Shown one piece after another: positions 59,575-64,000 of a stretch of DNA of 64,000 nucleotides. The position numbers and the translations under genes are program-made. The stretch's first letter is position 1; each line of letters starts with the position of its first letter. Origin of the DNA: Meloidogyne chitwoodi (Eukaryota > Nematoda > Chromadorea > Rhabditida > Meloidogynidae). Location: contig JACZZP010000010.1 of assembly GCA_015183035.1 (NCBI GenBank), forward strand, positions 2,108,001-2,172,000. Direction: 5' to 3'. Under the pieces are notes generated by a model. The model searched no databases, was not told the DNA's origin, and saw only the letters and a list, made by a program, of their open reading frames with translations.

Positions 59575-59651
59575 TTACGTGTTTTTCTCATTGTTTTTAC
59601 TAAAAAATAATTTTATTTTTGCTTTTTAGATTTATTTTATATTCTTTTTAC

Positions 59652-60092
59652 GGCAATCTTCACCAATTGGGGCGCCACCCCAAATAATCGCAGAGGAATA
59701 GTAAAAATGTGTTTTTATGGGTTTTCGAGGGCGCTGATTACGAATCTGATATTTGTTTTTTCTTATCACTAATTTTAAAAATCAAAGATTTTATCGAGAT
59801 TTTCGCTCATTTGCTGATTACATGATGGGCATAGTGGGGTTACAGACAGGAAAATGTTAAGTTATTGTAAATATTGAATAGCATATTCTTTTTTATTAAT
59901 AAGTTGAATAATTTGGAAAATATCCATGATAAAATCTGTGATTTTTAAAATTAGTGATAAAATGATAAGGATTAGTGATAAGAAAAAACTGTTATCAGCT
60001 TCGTAATCAGCGACCTCGAAAACCCATAAAAACACATTTTTACTATTCCTCTGCGATTATTTGGGGTGGCGCCCCAATTGGTGAAGATTGCC
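59652..60092. mobile_element. 441-bp non-autonomous foldback DNA element with 8-bp target duplication
   Basis: Long terminal inverted repeats of about 140-150 bp begin GGCAATCTTCACCAATTGGG and end with the exact complement, CCCAATTGGTGAAGATTGCC, around a short centre with an internal GATAAAATC inverted pair. The element is flanked by CTTTTTAC at 59644-59651 and 60093-60100. An 8-bp duplication is typical of hAT-like transposons, but the termini do not start CAG, so the superfamily is open. There is no coding capacity. Confidence 0.85.
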
Positions 60093-60176
60093 CTTTTTAC
60101 TAAAACATGGATGTTTTATTTAACTTTTTGGAGCTATTATTATTTTATCAAATGATGTGATATTTGAAAAGATTCA

Positions 60177-60648
60177 ATGAACGTTACAAAGGTTTGTTAA
60201 TTTTTTTAAAAAACATTTTTTGTCTATTAAGCACTTCTTTTCTTCATTATGCTTAATTATTTATTTATTTTCTGCTTTTGCATTTGAACCAGAAATTTCT
60301 TTACCAATTCCTGTCATTGAAGAAAATAACAACATTACTTCATTTTTAACAACTCCAATTCCTTCTATGCCTTTAACTTCGTCAATATCTTCAATTTTTC
60401 CTTCAGCAGAGATTTCCTGGCAATTACCAACAATTGATCAAATGTTAACGCAAAGAACATTTTTTGGTTTTCCTCCTTTAATTCCTTTAGGAATGGAGAT
60501 TACAACATCTAAAAATGAAGAGAATTTGAGAGAGAAAGTTTTAAAAAAGGAGATGAATAATTCAACTGTAAAAGAAGAAGAACAAGAGAGTTCAAAAAGT
60601 TGTTTTCCTCTTTCTAAACAAGCAGGAATTAAGGTTTCATTTTTATTA
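60177..60648 (+). pseudogene. Orphan copy of the first BPI exons
   Basis: The duplicated start codon (60177-60179), 40-base intron and second exon (60232-60633) are intact with the same signal peptide and one residue change. After the donor AAGGTTTCAT the sequence no longer matches the BPI gene and no next exon is seen. Read through, the frame ends at TTTATTTTAA near 60669, so a truncated secreted peptide of about 140 residues is possible. Most likely a gene fragment. Confidence 0.75.
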
Positions 60649-60669
60649 ATTAAGATTGATTTATTTTAA

Positions 60670-62575
60670 TGAAATTTAGACTTCTCGAAAATGATAGTGA
60701 AATACTTGGAGCGTTTAGGTTCTCTGTGATTCTTTAGTATTGCATCAAGTTAATTTTTTACAGGTTTTTTATTTTTATTATTTTTTGATTTATTAGAGTA
60801 AATCTTTTGGACGTTAAAAATTAGTGTTTTCCTACTATATATTTTTAATTATTTTTTTCTCTTTTATTTTTCTTTTGCACTGTTAGGAATGTTAAAAGAA
60901 GTCCTAAACATTTTTTTACGCGATTTAACTTAAATTGTGCAAAAAATTAAATCAATTAATAGGAAAAAGAATATTTAAATGTTTGTTGATATGGGTAAAA
61001 AGGAAGGAAAGTTTGTTTTTGTTGCGTAAAATTATAAATTTTTTAAAATTTCTTTTTAGTTTAACAACAAACAATTCTTTTACCCAAATCAACATAATAC
61101 TAATTTTGAGTGATTGTGAACCCCTTCCTTTCAATTTTTGTTTCTTCTTTCCCTATAAATCAAAATTAGTATATTCTTTTTCTCCCCTTAAATCAAAACG
61201 TCTTTGTTGAATTATTTTTAAATTTATTTTTTTTCTATATTTATTTAAATTTATTTTTTAAACATTATAATTTCACCTTATTTTTTATATGTATTGTTGC
61301 TTTTTTATTTTATTTATTTTTACTTTTTTTTTTGCTATATATTCACACGCTTTCCCAAAAATTCTTTTTTTTTTAAAAATAAGTAATATGAAATATTTTT
61401 TTAGTTTAATATATGTAATCCAATCCTAAATGAGCAACAATAAAATATTAAAAAAAATTACCTAAGATATTTTATTTTTATTTTTTCCCGTCTAAAAAAG
61501 CTTTAACCGGCTTCTCTTTTTTAACGCTTTTTTCTTTCTTTTTTACCAATTTATTACTATGGAAATAATATTTTATATTTATTCAAATTATATATTATTT
61601 AAAAATGTATTTTTACCATTGGGAGACCGCTACTAAAAATAAAAAATTTATTTTTTATTTAAATTATTTTTCCATTTTTTACAAATTTTTTTTTTATTGA
61701 TCAACACAAGTTTCTCTAAAATTTATTTTTTTTTTTGAAAAATATTTTTAATTTTTTTATTTTTAAAATCTAAAAGGGGTTTTCTCATCTTCTTTAAATA
61801 TTTAAAATCTCCGAAAAAAAAAATTAAGCTTAATTTTTAGTAATTACTTTTTAATATTTAAAAGACTTGGTGTTGTGTGTTTCTTCTTCTTTTTTTTTGT
61901 TTCTTCTTTATTTTATTGTTTATTTGTGGGATACTTTTAAAATAAAATTGTTTTATATTTATTTTAATTTTCTTTTTGTGTATTTATATATAAAAGTGTC
62001 GAAAAAAAGAAGAGATTTTTTTGTTTCCAAATTTTCTTCTTGCGCTCGCGCAATCTTCTTCTCTTTTTTTTCTACTTTTAAAGGCAAAATATAAATAAAT
62101 AAAACAAAATAATATTCCCTCCTTTCCTCGTAAAATGTTTTTAATCCTTTCCAACAACACAAAAGTGTGTTTGTGTGTGTTGGGGATGTCCTTTACTTCT
62201 TTTTTTGTTATTTTGTTGCATATCCTTTATAAATAAATAAATAATTTGTCCTTTACCCCCTCTTTCCTTTTTTATTTATTTATAATTTTGTGTTTATTGT
62301 TTAAAAAAATTTTTTTTTTTTAATTTTTATTTTGTCTATTTTTTAATTACTAAATACATATCTGGTCGAGAATTAAAGGAAATCGAGAATTAAAGGAAAT
62401 TATTTATTTATTTATTTAATTTTTTTTAAATAATTTTTTTCCTAAAAATTATTTGTGTCCTTTAAAAATTTTTGAAAACAATTTTTTTTTAATTATTATT
62501 TTTTTCAGTTTTTTCTTCTTATAAATTTTGCCCTTCTTTTTGTTTTATTAAAAAATAATAATTATTATTATAAAT
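60670..62575. other. Intergenic region
   Basis: About 1.9 kb of AT-rich sequence with no supported gene. The open frames at 60935 and 61867 are hydrophobic, low-complexity and start or end at random; I see no conserved motif. Confidence 0.5.
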
Positions 62576-63256
62576 ATGGAGCAACATAATTTAATAGTAT
62601 TAGGAAAAGGAATAAAACTTTGTTATATAAAACAACAACAACCAAAACCTGTAAAAAAAGTTGCATCACTTCAAATTATTAATAATAATAATAAAAACAA
62701 CAATAGTGAAACTGTTGAAATAAATAAAAAAGAAGAAGAAGAAAAAACAATAAAAACAACAATTAACATAATAAATAATAATATTATTAATGAGAAAGAA
62801 AAAAATCTGTGTGATACGGAAACAGAGAAAAATAATAAAAAAATAATTAATAATAATTCAACAACAAAAACAATAACAAAAGTACAACAACAAGAAAAAG
62901 AAGAGAGAAAACAAATAGAAGAGAAACAAGTAGAGAATCAAGAAAAACAACAAAAAGAAGAGAATAAACAAAAATTAATGCTGCAAAAACAACAAAAACA
63001 TTTAAAAGAAGAGGAAAAACAAAAACATTTAGAAGAAGAAAAACAACAACAAAACAAACAAATGTCAATACAACAAAAACATTTAAAAGAAGAGGAAAAA
63101 CAACAACAAGAAAATGAAAAACAAAATAGAGAGGAAAAACAACAAAAACAATTAAAACTAAAACAAGAAAAACAACAAATGCATAGGCGTTTTTCGCTGA
63201 TAGAAGCATTAAACAATGGAACAATTGATATTGATATTCCTAATGTAATAAAGGTG
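62576..63256 (+). CDS. First exon of a Gln/Lys/Glu-rich protein, 3' part not seen
   Basis: ATG 62576 (MEQHNLIVLGKGIKLCYIKQ) opens a long frame of Asn-rich then Gln/Lys/Glu-rich repeats (QQKHLKEEEKQ repeated), predicted to be a charged helix or coiled coil. It ends with a more ordinary stretch, HRRFSLIEALNNGTIDIDIP and NVIK, followed by the donor GTGGGAATTA at 63257. The reading frame runs on only to 63301 if unspliced. FSLIEALNNGTID loosely resembles the start of a plectin-type repeat, which would suggest a cytoskeletal protein, but one match this short is weak. The remaining exons are presumably beyond 64000. Confidence 0.5.
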
Positions 63257-64000
63257 GGAATTAATTTATTTAAAAAAATTATAAAAATATATACGATTTA
63301 AAACAGATTTATTTTTTAAATTTTTAAATATTTGTTTTCATTTAAAATATTTTTTTTCCTTTATTTTTTATATTTTTAAGAATATTTTTAACAATTTTTT
63401 TTTCTTTAATATTTTTTAATAAACCAATGGCTACTTATTATTTATTTTTTTTTTACAAAATATTTTCCTTAATTTTTAAGCTTTCTCTTTATATTATTTT
63501 TTTTACAAATCAAATGAATAGAAAAAATAATAAATTTAAAAAAGGGGAACAAAACTTGTATATTTATTTATTATTAAAGTAAAGGAGAGGCAAAAAAATA
63601 TGGCGTAAGAATATTTTTTTTTAATAAATAAAAAAATATATGCTTAATTATTTTTAATTTAAAAATTTATTTTTTTATCAATTATAAAAAAATTTGATTA
63701 GATTTTCTGCTTCGTTTAAAAAAAAAGTTTTTTTAGAGTGCGATTGCGATCTAATTTGCTTATATAAAAATTTATATATATTTTAGTACATTAAGTAAAA
63801 AATAATAAAATATTTTTTGTTATTTTTTTTTTGAAATTAAAATTATTTTTATGTTTTATTTTTTCTTCTTTTTTTTTTTCATTTAAAAATTTAAATTATA
63901 TTTTTTAAAAATTTAGATATTAATATTTAGAGACTTTTCTCTCTCTAACCGGATTTTTTTTTTAATTTAAAAATTATAAAAAATATATACTTGAGAGTGA
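63257..64000 (+). other. Probable intron or 3' flank at the window edge
   Basis: About 740 bp of T- and A-run sequence with no further exon recognised. Confidence 0.4.

Larger units (their letters stand above)
59575..60648 (+). repeat. Right arm of inverted duplication, interrupted by a foldback element
   Basis: Copy of 56813-57425 in the opposite orientation. GTTTTTCTCATTGTTTTTAC and GCTTTTTAGATTTATT align with the inner end of the left arm; after the inserted element, CTTTTTACTAAAACATGGAT continues the alignment to AATTAAGGTTTCATTTTTA at the outer end, after which the arms differ. Confidence 0.9.

Noticed and set aside
60220..60669. A second intact BPI-like gene
   Set aside because: Only the first exons are present; similarity stops just after the splice donor and no barrel domains follow.
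62847..63224. Minus-strand hydrophobic open frames (Phe/Leu/Val- or Cys/Ser-rich)
   Set aside because: Complement of CAA/GAA-rich coding sequence on the plus strand; a membrane protein here would be an artefact.

Overview
The window looks like nuclear DNA of a tylenchine (plant-parasitic, Meloidogyne-like) nematode. It is extremely AT-rich. Its genes are cut into many short exons by small introns with GT starts and TTTTAG or TTAAG ends. The best-recognised proteins are nematode/metazoan families. Asparagine- and glutamate-rich low-complexity inserts are common. I cannot name the species.

Layout. 1-1231 (+) is the C-terminal end of a ClC-3/4/5-type chloride/proton exchanger. 2599-5583 (-) is an F-box/leucine-rich-repeat protein, head to head with 6063-10384 (+), an OPA1/EAT-3 mitochondrial fusion dynamin. 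On the same strand follow eIF3 subunit F (10927-12534), an MFSD8/CLN7-type lysosomal transporter (13741-17682) and a Dishevelled protein with DIX and PDZ domains but no visible DEP domain (18302-21316). 22112-23315 (-) is an unrecognised type I membrane protein with an acidic tail, divergent by 140 bp from a small basic protein (23456-23845, +) that has a broken paralogue beside it. 25755-31596 (-) is a BarH-like homeobox gene with a long, repeat-filled intron and a 4.7 kb gene-free upstream region. 36366-39270 (+) is a degenerate Ras-like protein ending in a CAAX box. A run of minus-strand genes follows: a CS-domain tail-anchored protein (39462-40787), haspin kinase (41069-44610), a two-pore potassium channel (44997-49470), COP9 signalosome subunit 3 (49998-53320) and a BPI/LBP-type secreted lipid-binding protein (53805-57280). 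The last part holds an inverted copy of the BPI promoter and first exons, a foldback transposon, an array of exon-like units, and the first exon of a Q/K/E-rich gene at the right edge. The genes are ordinary cellular genes with no obvious shared pathway; same-strand spacing of 280-620 bp with splice-acceptor-like sequences before several start codons would allow trans-splicing.

The unusual content is mostly non-coding. (1) About seventeen tRNA-like elements sit in introns and intergenic DNA; three of them (39.8, 41.4 and 45.5 kb) share sequence beyond the tRNA part and look like copies of one tRNA-derived SINE. (2) Many unrelated intronic tandem repeats share the same core, AAATCAGAATTT or its complement. 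(3) A palindromic TTTCCGGAAA motif recurs in clusters. (4) A recent inverted duplication at 56.8-60.65 kb carries a 441-bp terminal-inverted-repeat element with an 8-bp target duplication in one arm only, the other arm preserving the empty site.

Exon boundaries were read by eye from splice consensus and protein-family continuity; they are approximate unless a splice is spelled out.
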